64,000 nucleotides of DNA, taken from contig NZ_JAOPHT010000002.1 of the NCBI RefSeq assembly GCF_025515305.1, positions 372,001-436,000 of the forward strand, given 5' to 3'. A program made the position numbers and the translations under genes. Shown here one piece after another: positions 25,672 to 34,490 of the stretch; position 1 is the first letter of the stretch; each line of letters begins with the position of its first letter. Under the pieces are notes generated by a model that made no database searches, was not told where the DNA came from, and saw nothing but the letters and a program-made list of their open reading frames with translations. The DNA is from Roseicyclus sediminis (GTDB lineage Bacteria; Pseudomonadota; Alphaproteobacteria; Rhodobacterales; Rhodobacteraceae).

Positions 25672-27510
25672 TCAGTCGTCCCGCAGCACGAGGTGCCCCG
25701 GCGAGACCTCATCGTAGACCGGCGCCGGGCGCGTGTGACCGGCCGGAAAGACCGGCGACGGCAACGGCTTGAACTCGGCGCTTTCCTTGAGCATGCGCTG
25801 CGTGGGGTCCGCGATGGGCACTCCCGCCAGCAGGGTCCGCGTATAGACGTGGCGCGGGTCCTCGAAGATGTCGGCGCGCGATCCGATCTCGACGATGCGG
25901 CCCAGATACATGACCCCGACGCGATGCGACACGCGCTCCACCACGGCCATGTCATGGCTGATGAAGAGGTAGGACAGGCCGAAATCGACCTGAAGCTCCA
26001 TCAGGAGGTTCAGCACCTGCGCCTGCACCGAGACATCGAGCGCGGAGACCGCCTCGTCCGCGATGATGAGCTTGGGGTTGACCGAAAGCGCACGGGCGAT
26101 GGCCACGCGCTGACGCTGTCCGCCCGAAAGCTCGTGCGGGAAACGGCGCATGAAGTCTCGCGGCAGGCCCACGCGGTCGAACAGGAAGGCGATGCGGTCG
26201 TCAAGCTCGGAGCCCCGCGCGAGATCGAAGTTCAGGATCGGTTCGGCCACCTGCTTTCTCAGCCGCATGAAGGGGTTGAGCGAGGCGAACGGGTCCTGGA
26301 ACACCATCTGCATGTTGCGTCGCGCCCGCCGGAGCCCGCCCGCGTCGAGGCCGAGGATGTCCTGCCCGTCCATCACCACGTCGCCGGATGTCGGTTCCAC
26401 CAGCCGCAGGATGGAGCGCGCCGTCGTGGACTTGCCGCATCCCGACTCGCCGACAAGTGCCAGCGTCTCGCCATGGGCCAGCTCGAAGCTGACATTTTCC
26501 ACCGCGTGCACGTTCGCCACGACCCGTCGCAGGACGCCGCCCTTGATCGGAAACCGGGTCGTCAGCCCCTTCACCGACAGGACGGGCCGCCCCGTCGTCG
26601 AAACCGACGCCGGCCTGGTCGCGACCGGTTCCGGCGCGCCGGGGATACGCAGGGGTTCGGGCGCCGGCTTGCCGCGCATCTCGCCGAGCTTCGGCACCGA
26701 GGCCAGGAGCGCCTTGGTATACTCCGCCTGCGGTTCGGCGAAGATGCGCTCGACCGGCCCTTCCTCGACCTTTTCGCCGTTGCGCATCACCACGACCCGG
26801 TCGGCAAGCTGCGCCACCACCGCCATGTCGTGCGTGATGAAGAGGACAGCCATTCCGAACTCGCGTTTCAGCCGCTTGATGAGGCCGAGGATCTCCGCCT
26901 GGATCGTCACGTCGAGCGCGGTCGTCGGCTCGTCGGCGATAAGAAGCTGGGGGCGGCAGGCCATCGCCATGGCGATGACCACACGCTGACGCATGCCCCC
27001 CGAAAGCTCGTGCGGATATTGCCTCAGCCGCCGCTCGGGCTCGGGCAGGCGCACCTCGCGCATCAGTTCGATCGCGCGTGCGTCGGCCTCGGCTGCCGAA
27101 AGGCCGCGATGACGGCGCAGCCCGTCCGTCAGTTGCCGCCCGATGGTGAAGACCGGGTTCAGCGCCGTCATCGGTTCCTGGAAGATCATCCCGATCCGGT
27201 CGCCGCGCAGGTCGATCATCTTCTCCGCAGGCATCTGCGCGAGGTCGATCGCCTCGCCCTCGCCGGGCCGGAACCAGAGCCGACCGGAGACGATCCGCCC
27301 GCCGCCGAATTCCACGAGGCGCAGAAGCGAGAGGGAGGTGACGGACTTGCCCGATCCGCTTTCGCCGACGACGCAGACGGTCTCGCCGGGGTTCACGGTG
27401 AAGCTGACGTCCTTCACGCCGGCGATCGGTCCGCTCTCGCCGTCGAATTCGACGCGGAGGTTCTCGATGGAGACGAGAGGTTGCTGCGGGGGCTGGTCGA
27501 GCATGGTCAC
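25672..27510 (-). CDS. Fused double ATPase of a peptide/nickel-type ABC transporter (DppD-DppF fusion)
   Basis: The 612-residue protein has two ABC ATPase domains in one chain. Domain 1 has Walker A GESGSGKS (about residue 51) and signature LSGGMRQRVVIA. Domain 2, from about residue 305, has Walker A GESGCGKS and signature LSGGQRQRVAIARAL. Each is followed by an oligopeptide/dipeptide C-terminal extension. It powers import through the two permeases encoded upstream. The start overlaps the permease stop (ATGA). In many bacteria these ATPases are separate genes; fusions such as GsiA are also known. Confidence 0.93.
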   Translation of the reverse strand: MTMLDQPPQQPLVSIENLRVEFDGESGPIAGVKDVSFTVNPGETVCVVGESGSGKSVTSLSLLRLVEFGGGRIVSGRLWFRPGEGEAIDLAQMPAEKMIDLRGDRIGMIFQEPMTALNPVFTIGRQLTDGLRRHRGLSAAEADARAIELMREVRLPEPERRLRQYPHELSGGMRQRVVIAMAMACRPQLLIADEPTTALDVTIQAEILGLIKRLKREFGMAVLFITHDMAVVAQLADRVVVMRNGEKVEEGPVERIFAEPQAEYTKALLASVPKLGEMRGKPAPEPLRIPGAPEPVATRPASVSTTGRPVLSVKGLTTRFPIKGGVLRRVVANVHAVENVSFELAHGETLALVGESGCGKSTTARSILRLVEPTSGDVVMDGQDILGLDAGGLRRARRNMQMVFQDPFASLNPFMRLRKQVAEPILNFDLARGSELDDRIAFLFDRVGLPRDFMRRFPHELSGGQRQRVAIARALSVNPKLIIADEAVSALDVSVQAQVLNLLMELQVDFGLSYLFISHDMAVVERVSHRVGVMYLGRIVEIGSRADIFEDPRHVYTRTLLAGVPIADPTQRMLKESAEFKPLPSPVFPAGHTRPAPVYDEVSPGHLVLRDD

Positions 27511-28322
27511 CTCACCCTCGGGTCGAGCACGTCGCGCAGGACATCGCCAAGCAGGTTCAGCCCGAGGATCGTGATGGCGAGCGCGGCCCCCGGCACCAGT
27601 GCCGTCCAGGGCGCGATGTCGAGGAATTGCCGCGAGGCCTGGATCATCAGCCCCCAGGAGGCCATCGGCGGCTGCGTGCCCAGGCCGAGGAACGACAGCG
27701 CCGCCTCGGCCAGCACCGCGAAGGCAAGGCTGATCGTCGACTGCACGATGAGCGCGGGCATGATGTTGGGCAGAATGTGCCGCAGGATCATCTGCCCGTC
27801 GCGGGTGCCGGCGGCACGTGCGGCCTCGACATAGGGCATCTGCACGACGCGCAGCGCCTCGCCCCGCACGATCCGCGCGAGGAAGGGCGTGAACGCGACG
27901 CCGATGGCGATGATCGTGTTCTGCAGGTTCGGCCCCAGCACCGCCGAGATCGTCAGAGCAAGAAGCAGGACCGGAAAGCTGAGGAGCGCGTCGATGATGC
28001 GCATCAGCACGTTGTCGATCCGCCCGCCATAGTAGCCCGAGACGATCCCGAGCGGCAGGCCCAGCACGATGGACATGCCGACGGCGAGGACCGCGATGCT
28101 GAGCGAGGTCTGCGCCCCGAGCATCACCCGCGCGAAGAGGTCGCGGCCGAGCTGGTCGGTGCCGAGCGGATAGGCGAGCGACGGCGGCTGTAGCCGCGCG
28201 CTCATCACCATCTGCGTCGCCCGCTCCGGCGGAATGAAGAAGGGCGCGAGGACCGCGACGGCGAGCACCGTAAGCAGAAGGGCGAGCCCGATCAGCGCCT
28301 TGGCGGAGAGAAACTTGCGCAT
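27507..28322 (-). CDS. Peptide-type ABC transporter permease (DppC-like)
   Basis: This 271-residue inner-membrane protein is the DppC/OppC-type permease. It has an N-terminal membrane helix, the LGTDQLGRDLFARVMLGAQT stretch typical of the family, and the cytoplasmic EAA loop YVEAARAAGTRDGQMILRHI. It pairs with the DppB-like permease, whose gene lies 4 bases upstream, and with the fused ATPase downstream. Confidence 0.93.
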   Translation of the reverse strand: MRKFLSAKALIGLALLLTVLAVAVLAPFFIPPERATQMVMSARLQPPSLAYPLGTDQLGRDLFARVMLGAQTSLSIAVLAVGMSIVLGLPLGIVSGYYGGRIDNVLMRIIDALLSFPVLLLALTISAVLGPNLQNTIIAIGVAFTPFLARIVRGEALRVVQMPYVEAARAAGTRDGQMILRHILPNIMPALIVQSTISLAFAVLAEAALSFLGLGTQPPMASWGLMIQASRQFLDIAPWTALVPGAALAITILGLNLLGDVLRDVLDPRVR

Positions 28323-28326
28323 CGCC

Positions 28327-29268
28327 CTACCCCAGCCTGATCCGCGGATCGATCACCCGGTAAAGGAGATCGACGGCGAGGTTCACCAGCATCACGACCG
28401 CCGCGATCACGAAGATCGTGCTCTGGATCAGCGGGATGTCACGGTTGAGCAGCGCCTGATATGTCAGCCAGCCCATGCCGGTGTAGGAAAACAGGCTCTC
28501 AATCACGATGATGGAGCCGAAAAGATACCCGATCTGGAGGCCCGCCACCGTCATCACCGGGCCGATGGCATTGGGCAATGCGTAGCCCCAGACGACGGTG
28601 CGTTCGGGCAGGCCCTTGGCGCGGGCCACGCGGATGAAATCCTGGTTGAGGATGCCCATCATGGCCGAGCGGGTCATGCGCGTGAGGTGCGCCATGAGAC
28701 CCAGCGCAAGGGCAAGGGACGGCAGGAAGGCATGGCGCACGGCGCCGCCGAAATTCTCGGTGGGGTCGACGAACCCCGAGGACGGAAACCAGCCGAGATA
28801 GGCCGCGAAGAACAAGATCAGCATGATGCCGATGAAGAAGTCCGGCATGCTCAGGCCCAGAAGCGCCGTGGTCGACGAGGTCGTATCCTGCCAGCGGTCG
28901 CGATGCCGCGCGGCCCAGACCCCGAGCGGGATGGCGAGCGCGAGTGCCATCATCATCGTCATGACCACGATGAGCCCCGAGGCGAGGACCTTCTGCGAGA
29001 TGAGCGGGGCGATGGGTTCGTTGAACAGCAGCGACTCGCCCCAGTTGCCCGTCAGCATCCCCCCCATCCAGCGCCCGTACTGCACCAGGAGCGGATCGTT
29101 GAGCCCGAGCGACTCCCGCAGACCCTCGAGTGCCTCGGGGTTGGACTGGGTGCCCATGATCATCATCGCCACGTCGCCCGGCAGGATGTTGGTGATCCCG
29201 AAGGTGACGATGGAAATGAGAAACAGCGTGAGGGCGACCGACAGAAGCCGGTTGAGGAGGTAGACCAT
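28327..29268 (-). CDS. Peptide-type ABC transporter permease (DppB-like)
   Basis: The 313-residue protein is the DppB/OppB-type permease with six membrane helices. The N-terminal MVYLLNRLLSVALTLFLISI and FGITNILPGD are typical, as is the EAA loop FIRVARAKGLPERTVVWGY and the C-terminal LLYRVIDPRIRLG. It follows the binding-protein gene after a 68-base spacer holding a GC hairpin. Confidence 0.93.
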   Translation of the reverse strand: MVYLLNRLLSVALTLFLISIVTFGITNILPGDVAMMIMGTQSNPEALEGLRESLGLNDPLLVQYGRWMGGMLTGNWGESLLFNEPIAPLISQKVLASGLIVVMTMMMALALAIPLGVWAARHRDRWQDTTSSTTALLGLSMPDFFIGIMLILFFAAYLGWFPSSGFVDPTENFGGAVRHAFLPSLALALGLMAHLTRMTRSAMMGILNQDFIRVARAKGLPERTVVWGYALPNAIGPVMTVAGLQIGYLFGSIIVIESLFSYTGMGWLTYQALLNRDIPLIQSTIFVIAAVVMLVNLAVDLLYRVIDPRIRLG

Positions 29269-29295
29269 CGGGGCTGGGTCCGGGGCTGGGATGGC

Positions 29296-29326
29296 GGGCG
29301 GGGCGAACCTGTGGCGCGCCCCGCCC
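29296..29326 (-). terminator. GC hairpin between binding-protein and permease genes of the ABC operon
   Basis: GGGCGGGGCG (29296-29305) and CGCCCCGCCC (29317-29326) form a perfect 10-base stem with an 11-base loop. It begins 10 bases after the binding-protein stop. No T-run follows on the transcribed strand. The likely role is to stabilise the upstream mRNA segment or partly attenuate transcription. Confidence 0.6.
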
Positions 29327-29336
29327 CGATATCAGG

Positions 29337-30875
29337 TCAGGCGTTCAGCCATACCTTGTGGAAGGTCAGGTTCGACCCGTTCGGATGCACCACCCCGTCA
29401 AGGCCGCCCACCGAGGGCAACGCGGCGATCGACCCGTTGCGATACCACAGCACGACGTCCAGCGACTCGTCGAAGATGTGCTGCTGGATGCGCTTGTAGA
29501 TGTCGATGCGCGCCTGCGGATCGGTCTCGCCCCGCGCCGCCTCGGCCAGCTCGTCGATGAGCGGGTCCGAGATGTTGCGGTAATTGAAGCCGCCCGTGGT
29601 GTGGTAGAGGCTGTAGTAGAGGCGATCGGGCTCCCAGATGGTGAAGAAGTTCATCATCGTCATCTCGAAGTCGCGGTCGACCCAGACCTGGCTCAGCCAG
29701 TCCGCCCAGGTGAGTTGCTCGATCGTCATGTTGACGCCCGCCTCGCGCGCCCATTCGGCGATGATCTGGGCGCTGTCCACATGGTAGGGATAGTTCGTCG
29801 TGACCTTGAAGACGACGCTGAGGCTTCCGGGCGGATAACCGGCCTCCTCCAGAAGGGCGCGGGCCGCGGCGATGTCCTGCGCCCGCTGCACGAGGTCGCC
29901 GTTGCGCGAGGCGTCGTTCGGGAAGCTCGGCGTGGGCGTGGTCTGCCCCTGCCCCCAGAGCGCGCCCTGAAGCAGCATCTCCTTGTCGATCATCAGGTCG
30001 AAGGCCTGGCGGACGCGTCTGTCCTGGAACAGCTCGAGGCTGTGGTTGAAGTTCAGGAAGTCGAAGTTGAGCGGCGCCCAGGTGCGGACCTGAAGCTCGG
30101 GGTCGGCCTCGACCTCGGAGATGCGCTCGGCCGGGATATCGTTGATGAAGTGCAGCTCGCCCGTGCGCAGACCGGTCAGGCGCACCGTCGGCTCGGTGAT
30201 CTCGCGCGCGAGGATGCCGTCGAGATAGGCCGGGCCGTCCCAGTAGTCGTCGAAGCGCGCAAGCTCCACCTCGTTTCCGAATTCGCGGCGGATGAAGCGG
30301 AAGGGGCCCGCGCCGATCGGTGTCTCGCCCTGGATGTCGCCGGAGCCCGCCGGCATCACGACGCCCGCCCCGTTCTCGGCCAGACGCGCGAGGAACGGCG
30401 CGTTCGCCCGCGACATGCGGATGACGACGGTCATGTCGTCCGGGGTCTCGATGGCATCGACGTCGTTGAACACCTCGAAGTTCACCGCCCCGGTCTCGGG
30501 ATTGCGGAGACGCTCGAAGGAATAGACGACATCCTCGGCCGACATGGTCGAGCCGTCGTGGAACATCACGCCCGGCCGGAGACGGAAGGTGTAGGTCAGG
30601 CCATCGTCGGAAACCTCGAAGCTCTCGGCGAGTTGCGGCACGACCTCCATGTTGGAATTGATGGTGACGATCCCGTCATGGATGTTCTGCAGCACGCGCG
30701 CGGTCGAGGCGGTGCCCGTCTGGTGCATGTCGAGGTTCTGCGTCGTCTCGGAATGGCCCCAGATCAGCGTACCGCCGGTGACCGGCTCCTGCGCGCGGAG
30801 GGCCGAGGGCCCGAAACCGAATCCGAGCGCGCCCGTCGCGATGATGCTGCTGGCAAGAAACTCCCTGCGTTTCAT
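29337..30875 (-). CDS. Peptide/nickel-type ABC transporter substrate-binding protein (SBP_bac_5)
   Basis: The 512-residue protein is the periplasmic component of the ABC importer. It begins with a twin-arginine-type signal (MKRREFLASS, hydrophobic core to about residue 27, cleavage near ALRAQ), so it is probably exported folded by the Tat system. The family stretch LAESFEVSDDGLTYTFRLRP, then GVMFHDGSTMSAEDVVYSFE, is intact, as is the later ARALLEEAGYPPG. The neighbours (amidase, M20 peptidase) point to small peptides, amides or N-acyl compounds as ligands. Confidence 0.92.
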   Translation of the reverse strand: MKRREFLASSIIATGALGFGFGPSALRAQEPVTGGTLIWGHSETTQNLDMHQTGTASTARVLQNIHDGIVTINSNMEVVPQLAESFEVSDDGLTYTFRLRPGVMFHDGSTMSAEDVVYSFERLRNPETGAVNFEVFNDVDAIETPDDMTVVIRMSRANAPFLARLAENGAGVVMPAGSGDIQGETPIGAGPFRFIRREFGNEVELARFDDYWDGPAYLDGILAREITEPTVRLTGLRTGELHFINDIPAERISEVEADPELQVRTWAPLNFDFLNFNHSLELFQDRRVRQAFDLMIDKEMLLQGALWGQGQTTPTPSFPNDASRNGDLVQRAQDIAAARALLEEAGYPPGSLSVVFKVTTNYPYHVDSAQIIAEWAREAGVNMTIEQLTWADWLSQVWVDRDFEMTMMNFFTIWEPDRLYYSLYHTTGGFNYRNISDPLIDELAEAARGETDPQARIDIYKRIQQHIFDESLDVVLWYRNGSIAALPSVGGLDGVVHPNGSNLTFHKVWLNA

Positions 30876-30987
30876 GATCTTATCCCCTATGTTGCCGACG
30901 GCCTAGGCCGGCTGTTGCAGCGTCCGAAGCCCGCAGGCATCGGTCTTCGGTTATGCGAGGCGCCGGGGCGGCCGGCGCGACGCGGCG

Positions 30988-32646
30988 TCAGCGCGCGAAG
31001 GTCGGGCGGCGCTCGGCCACCCCCAGCGCGGTCTCGAGGGCCATGCCGAGATTGAGGATCGGCCCCTCCTCGAACAGGCGGCCCCACAGGGAGATCCCCT
31101 GCGGCACCGTGAAGATCTGGCCGGCGACGTCCTCCTCGCCCACGCTGAGCTTGCCCGCGCCAAGGCTGGCCTTGCCGCGCGTTCCCACCTCGAGAAAGCC
31201 CGCGCGCAGATGCAGGCAGGGATGACCGGTGAAGTTCGACGCGACGAGCATGGGGCCGGTCATGAATGGCCCGACAAGGACGTCCACCTCGCGGAACAGG
31301 CCGTCGAGCGCCTTCATGACGCGCAGGCGCAGCCGGTCGAGCTGCACGTGATCGACGGCCGACAGGAAACGCGCCTTGCGGAAGGTGTTGGGCCAGGCGC
31401 CGGCATCCTGCCAGGTCAGCGTGTCGTCGGTGTTCTCCAGCGTCAGTTCCTCGAAGGCGGCGGCCGCCTCGGCATAAAGCGTGTTGATGAGCGCGCCGTA
31501 GGGCAGATCGGGCAGCTTGACCTCCCGCACCTCGACACCGAGGTCGCGCACGGCCTGAAGCGCGGCATGGTCGACGGCCGTCGCGCCCTCGCCGAAGGCT
31601 TCCGGGAGATAACCGACCTTGAGATGCTTCCACTCCGCGCCCGCATCGAAGTGGAACGGCGCCGCGATGGTCGAGGGATCGCCGAGGTCGGGACCGTTCA
31701 GCGCCGCGAGCACCATGCCCGTATCCTCGACCGAGCGGCAGATCGGCCCCACCTTGTCGAGCGTCCAGCACAGCGCCATGCCGCCCGTCCGTGGAATCCG
31801 CCCGAATGTCGGCCTGAGCCCCGTGGTCCCGCAACGCTGCGACGGCGAGGTGATGGAGCCGAGCGTCTCCGTCCCGATCGCGAAGGCGCACAGACCGGCG
31901 GCCGTGGCCGAGGCGGACCCGGCCGAGGACCCGCTCGATCCTTCGTTCAGGTTCCAGGGGTTGCGGGTGACGCCGCCGTACCAGATGTCGTTGTAGGCGA
32001 GCGCGCCGACCGTCGTCTTGCCGAGAAGCACGGCGCCCGCGGCGCGCAGGCGATCGACGATCACCGCATCCCGGTCCGGGACGCGATTCCGGAACGGCTC
32101 GGCGCCCCAACCCGTCACGACGCCCTTGGTATCGAAAAGATCCTTCAGCCCGTAAGGGATGCCATGCAGCGGCCCAAGCCAGATGCCGGCGCCGATCAGG
32201 GCATCCGCCGCGTCGGCCTCCGCCCGCGCGATCTCGGGCGTGACGGTGGCGTAGCATTCGAGATCGGGGTTCAGCGCCTCGATCCGCGCGAGGTAGATCT
32301 CGGTCAGCCGGCGGCTCTTGAGCTTGCCCGCCCTGATCCACGCGGACAGCAGGGCGACCGGGGCGAAGGCGATATCCTCGTCCGTACCGGGCAGCTCCAC
32401 GGCGGCGTTGTCCGAAAACCGCAGCGGGCCGACCGGCGCGGGCATCGCGAAGGTGGGCAGACGCGGATCGAACCGCGTCGCCATCGGTTCATCGTTGGCA
32501 AGGCGCACGGCACGCCGCATCCGCGCCGAGGCGAGCTGTCCCTCCAGGTTGTCGAGCATCAGCTGCCGTTCCTGTGGGGTGTAGCTTACGCCCGCGAGGC
32601 GTTCGGCGCCCTCGATATCGGCCAGAGTGAAGGAATCCTTGGTCAT
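30988..32646 (-). CDS. Amidase signature (AS) family hydrolase
   Basis: The 552-residue protein is an AS-family amidase with the Ser-cisSer-Lys triad visible: lysine in YGLKDLFDTKG (about K165), the cis-serine in the glycine/serine run GSSGSSAGSASATAAG, and the nucleophile region FAIGTETLGSITSPSQRCG. It has an N-terminal extension of about 80 residues before the core. I chose ATG 32646; a GTG lies 6 bases upstream. It is the first gene of the minus-strand amidase/ABC/M20 operon and is divergent from a TetR regulator. Probable reaction: hydrolysis of an amide to acid plus ammonia or amine. Confidence 0.88.
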   Translation of the reverse strand: MTKDSFTLADIEGAERLAGVSYTPQERQLMLDNLEGQLASARMRRAVRLANDEPMATRFDPRLPTFAMPAPVGPLRFSDNAAVELPGTDEDIAFAPVALLSAWIRAGKLKSRRLTEIYLARIEALNPDLECYATVTPEIARAEADAADALIGAGIWLGPLHGIPYGLKDLFDTKGVVTGWGAEPFRNRVPDRDAVIVDRLRAAGAVLLGKTTVGALAYNDIWYGGVTRNPWNLNEGSSGSSAGSASATAAGLCAFAIGTETLGSITSPSQRCGTTGLRPTFGRIPRTGGMALCWTLDKVGPICRSVEDTGMVLAALNGPDLGDPSTIAAPFHFDAGAEWKHLKVGYLPEAFGEGATAVDHAALQAVRDLGVEVREVKLPDLPYGALINTLYAEAAAAFEELTLENTDDTLTWQDAGAWPNTFRKARFLSAVDHVQLDRLRLRVMKALDGLFREVDVLVGPFMTGPMLVASNFTGHPCLHLRAGFLEVGTRGKASLGAGKLSVGEEDVAGQIFTVPQGISLWGRLFEEGPILNLGMALETALGVAERRPTFAR

Positions 32647-32852
32647 GCCCACCGCTCATCGATCCATTCGCAGACAATGCTTTCTGCGTCACAAACCGTT
32701 TGTCAACTATGCTCTGTTCGAAATAAATCGTATTCATCATATGGTTTTTGTGGAAGCTTCAATATCTGCCGCGGGAATCGAGGGTTTGCCGCGTTTTGTG
32801 GCAGCGTGTTATCTGCACCCTGCCGTCGCGGGGGCGCGCCGAGGGGACAAGT
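32647..32852. promoter_or_regulatory. Divergent TetR/amidase promoter region with palindromic operator
   Basis: The perfect inverted repeat ACAAAC-C-GTTTGT lies at 32691-32703. A consensus -35 TTGACA reads toward the amidase at 32706-32701, and a -35-like TTGTCA reads toward the TetR gene at 32700-32705, with AATAAA 16 bases further as a candidate -10. The palindrome overlaps both -35 elements, which would let one TetR dimer repress both directions. Confidence 0.6.
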
Positions 32853-33527
32853 GTGACGATGGACCAGCCTGTTGCGCGCGTGCGCGCCTACAATATCGAA
32901 ACGCCCGACCGTCTCCTCGACGCGGCCGAGAGGCTGTTCGCCGAGCGGAACTATCAGACCGTCACGCTGAAGGAGATCGCCGCGGAGGCGAACGCCAACG
33001 TGGGCCAGATCGCCTATCACTTCGGCAAGAAGGAGACGCTGGTCCGCGAGACGATCCAGCGCCGCGCCGGCGAACTGAACCGCGAGCGCATCGCGCTTCT
33101 GGAGCAGTACGAGGAACTGGTCGGCCCCGCCAATGTCGAGGTCGAGCCGCTCGTCCGCGCCCTCATCCTGCCCTACTACAACAAGCTCGACGGGGAGGAC
33201 GAGCAGTGGCGCCACTTCGCCACGTTCGTGGGTCGATCTGTCTGGGACGGCACCCTGTCGGCCTACATGAGCGAAAGCTTCGACGACGTGGCGAAGCTTT
33301 ACATCGCGGCCTTCCTGCGGGCGATGCCCGAACTCGCGCACGAGGACGCGATCCGGGGCTTCCATTTCCTGATGGCGGTGATGCATGCCGCAACGGTCCG
33401 CGACGCGCGTGTCGAGGGCCTGCTCGACGCCGCCGGCAAACAATCGGACTGGGCCGCCTACCGCGACATCGTCATTCCGTACATCAGCGCGGGCTTCAAG
33501 GCGATCGCGGCCGCGCGCGGCGCCTGA
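32853..33527 (+). CDS. TetR family transcriptional regulator
   Basis: The protein (224 residues from GTG 32853, or 222 from ATG 32859) has an N-terminal TetR DNA-binding domain: RLLDAAERLFAERNYQTVTL followed by KEIAAEANANVGQIAYHFGK. The helical C-terminal domain would bind an effector. The Shine-Dalgarno GAGGGGA at 32841-32847 fits GTG 32853 best. The frame is open further upstream, but that part covers the operator region. It is divergent from the amidase/ABC operon and probably represses it and itself. Confidence 0.9.
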   Translation: MTMDQPVARVRAYNIETPDRLLDAAERLFAERNYQTVTLKEIAAEANANVGQIAYHFGKKETLVRETIQRRAGELNRERIALLEQYEELVGPANVEVEPLVRALILPYYNKLDGEDEQWRHFATFVGRSVWDGTLSAYMSESFDDVAKLYIAAFLRAMPELAHEDAIRGFHFLMAVMHAATVRDARVEGLLDAAGKQSDWAAYRDIVIPYISAGFKAIAAARGA

Positions 33528-33540
33528 CCCGCCTAGCGGG
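33528..33540. terminator. Short shared hairpin between convergent TetR and GntR genes
   Basis: CCCGC-CTA-GCGGG forms a compact stem spanning the 5-base gap between the two convergent stop codons. There is no T-run on either side, so termination strength is doubtful. Confidence 0.3.
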
Positions 33541-34237
33541 CCGGCCGACGCTCCAGCTCGTTGTACTTCACGCTGGTGACGTGCTCGCGCATCAGCAGCT
33601 CGGCGCGCCAGCCATCTCCCGCACGGATCGCGTCGTAGATCCTGTGGTGATCGTCGTGGCGCCGCCGCACGGGGTTCTGGCTGAAGGAAACGATGTTGCG
33701 CAGGCTCGTGGCCGGCCGGGCAAGGGCAAGGCGCAGCGTGTCCTCGAGCATCTGGTTGTCCGCCGCGGTGATGACCGCGGTGTGGAACAGGACGTTGGAC
33801 TGGCGATAGGCCTCCATCTGCGCGGTCGTGCCCTCGAAACCGGCGACCACGTCGTCCCCGAGGGCGAGTGCGTCCTCGAAAAGCGCCGTCACCTTCGGGT
33901 CCGGCGGACGCGCCGCCGCGAGACGGCAGGCCAGCCCCTCCAGAACGGCCCGGATCTCGTAGCCTTCCGCGACGCTTTGCGGCGAATACTCGCGCACCGT
34001 GAACCCGCGGTTCGTCTCGTAATCCAGCAGACCTTCGGCCGCGAGCGCATGAAGCGCGGCGCGCGTCGGCGTGCGCGATACCCCGAGCCTCTGGCTGAGC
34101 TGCACCTCGTTCACCCGCTCACCGGGGGGAATCCCGCCTGACAGGATGCTTTCGCGCAGCTGGTCCGCGACCTGGAGCGATCGTGGAACGGCCTTTCCGG
34201 ACGACGACGATTCGTAGCCTTCAAAGGACTTGTTCAT
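33533..34237 (-). CDS. GntR family transcriptional regulator, FadR/FCD subfamily
   Basis: The 234-residue protein has a GntR winged HTH at residues about 20-85 (LQVADQLRESILSGGIPPGE, then LSQRLGVSRTPTRAALHALA) and an FCD domain (GYEIRAVLEGLACRLAAARP onward). I chose ATG 34237 (MNKSFEGYESS); an upstream-open frame adds unlikely residues. It is divergent from the twelve-gene operon starting at 34491 and is the obvious regulator of it. Palindromes at 34341-34350 and 34433-34448 are candidate operators. Confidence 0.92.
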   Translation of the reverse strand: MNKSFEGYESSSSGKAVPRSLQVADQLRESILSGGIPPGERVNEVQLSQRLGVSRTPTRAALHALAAEGLLDYETNRGFTVREYSPQSVAEGYEIRAVLEGLACRLAAARPPDPKVTALFEDALALGDDVVAGFEGTTAQMEAYRQSNVLFHTAVITAADNQMLEDTLRLALARPATSLRNIVSFSQNPVRRRHDDHHRIYDAIRAGDGWRAELLMREHVTSVKYNELERRPAR

Positions 34238-34490
34238 GACTGCGCTCTCCAAGCAGCGAACGTTGGCGTTTCCAGCACCGGGGCCCCAACTGTGCACAAT
34301 TTTTCGGCTTCGTCGGAACCCGTTTTTGGCCACCTGATACATGATATCATAAGATACTCTTTTTTCACATGAAATTTTTCCCGGCCCGACGCCGGTTCAG
34401 ATTTTTTCCCGCGATGTTGACACGTCCAGCCTAAAGTGCGCACACTTTGCGCATCGGAAGCCGGACCATGGGTCTGGGGGGATCTTCTAA
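34238..34490. promoter_or_regulatory. Divergent regulatory region of the GntR gene and the twelve-gene operon
   Basis: This spacer has two palindromes: ATGATATCAT at 34341-34350, in an AT-rich patch, and AAAGTG-CGCA-CACTTT at 34433-34448. A consensus -35 TTGACA lies at 34417-34422, just ahead of the second palindrome; the -10 is unclear. A small stem CCGGC/GCCGG at 34381-34395 followed by TTCAGATTTTTT could block readthrough toward the operon. The second palindrome would place a repressor directly on the operon promoter. Confidence 0.5.

Noticed and set aside
25693-27834. Long plus-strand open frame (about 710 residues) opposite the fused ABC ATPase
   Set aside because: The minus strand carries two intact ABC domains; the plus frame is His/Arg-rich noise.
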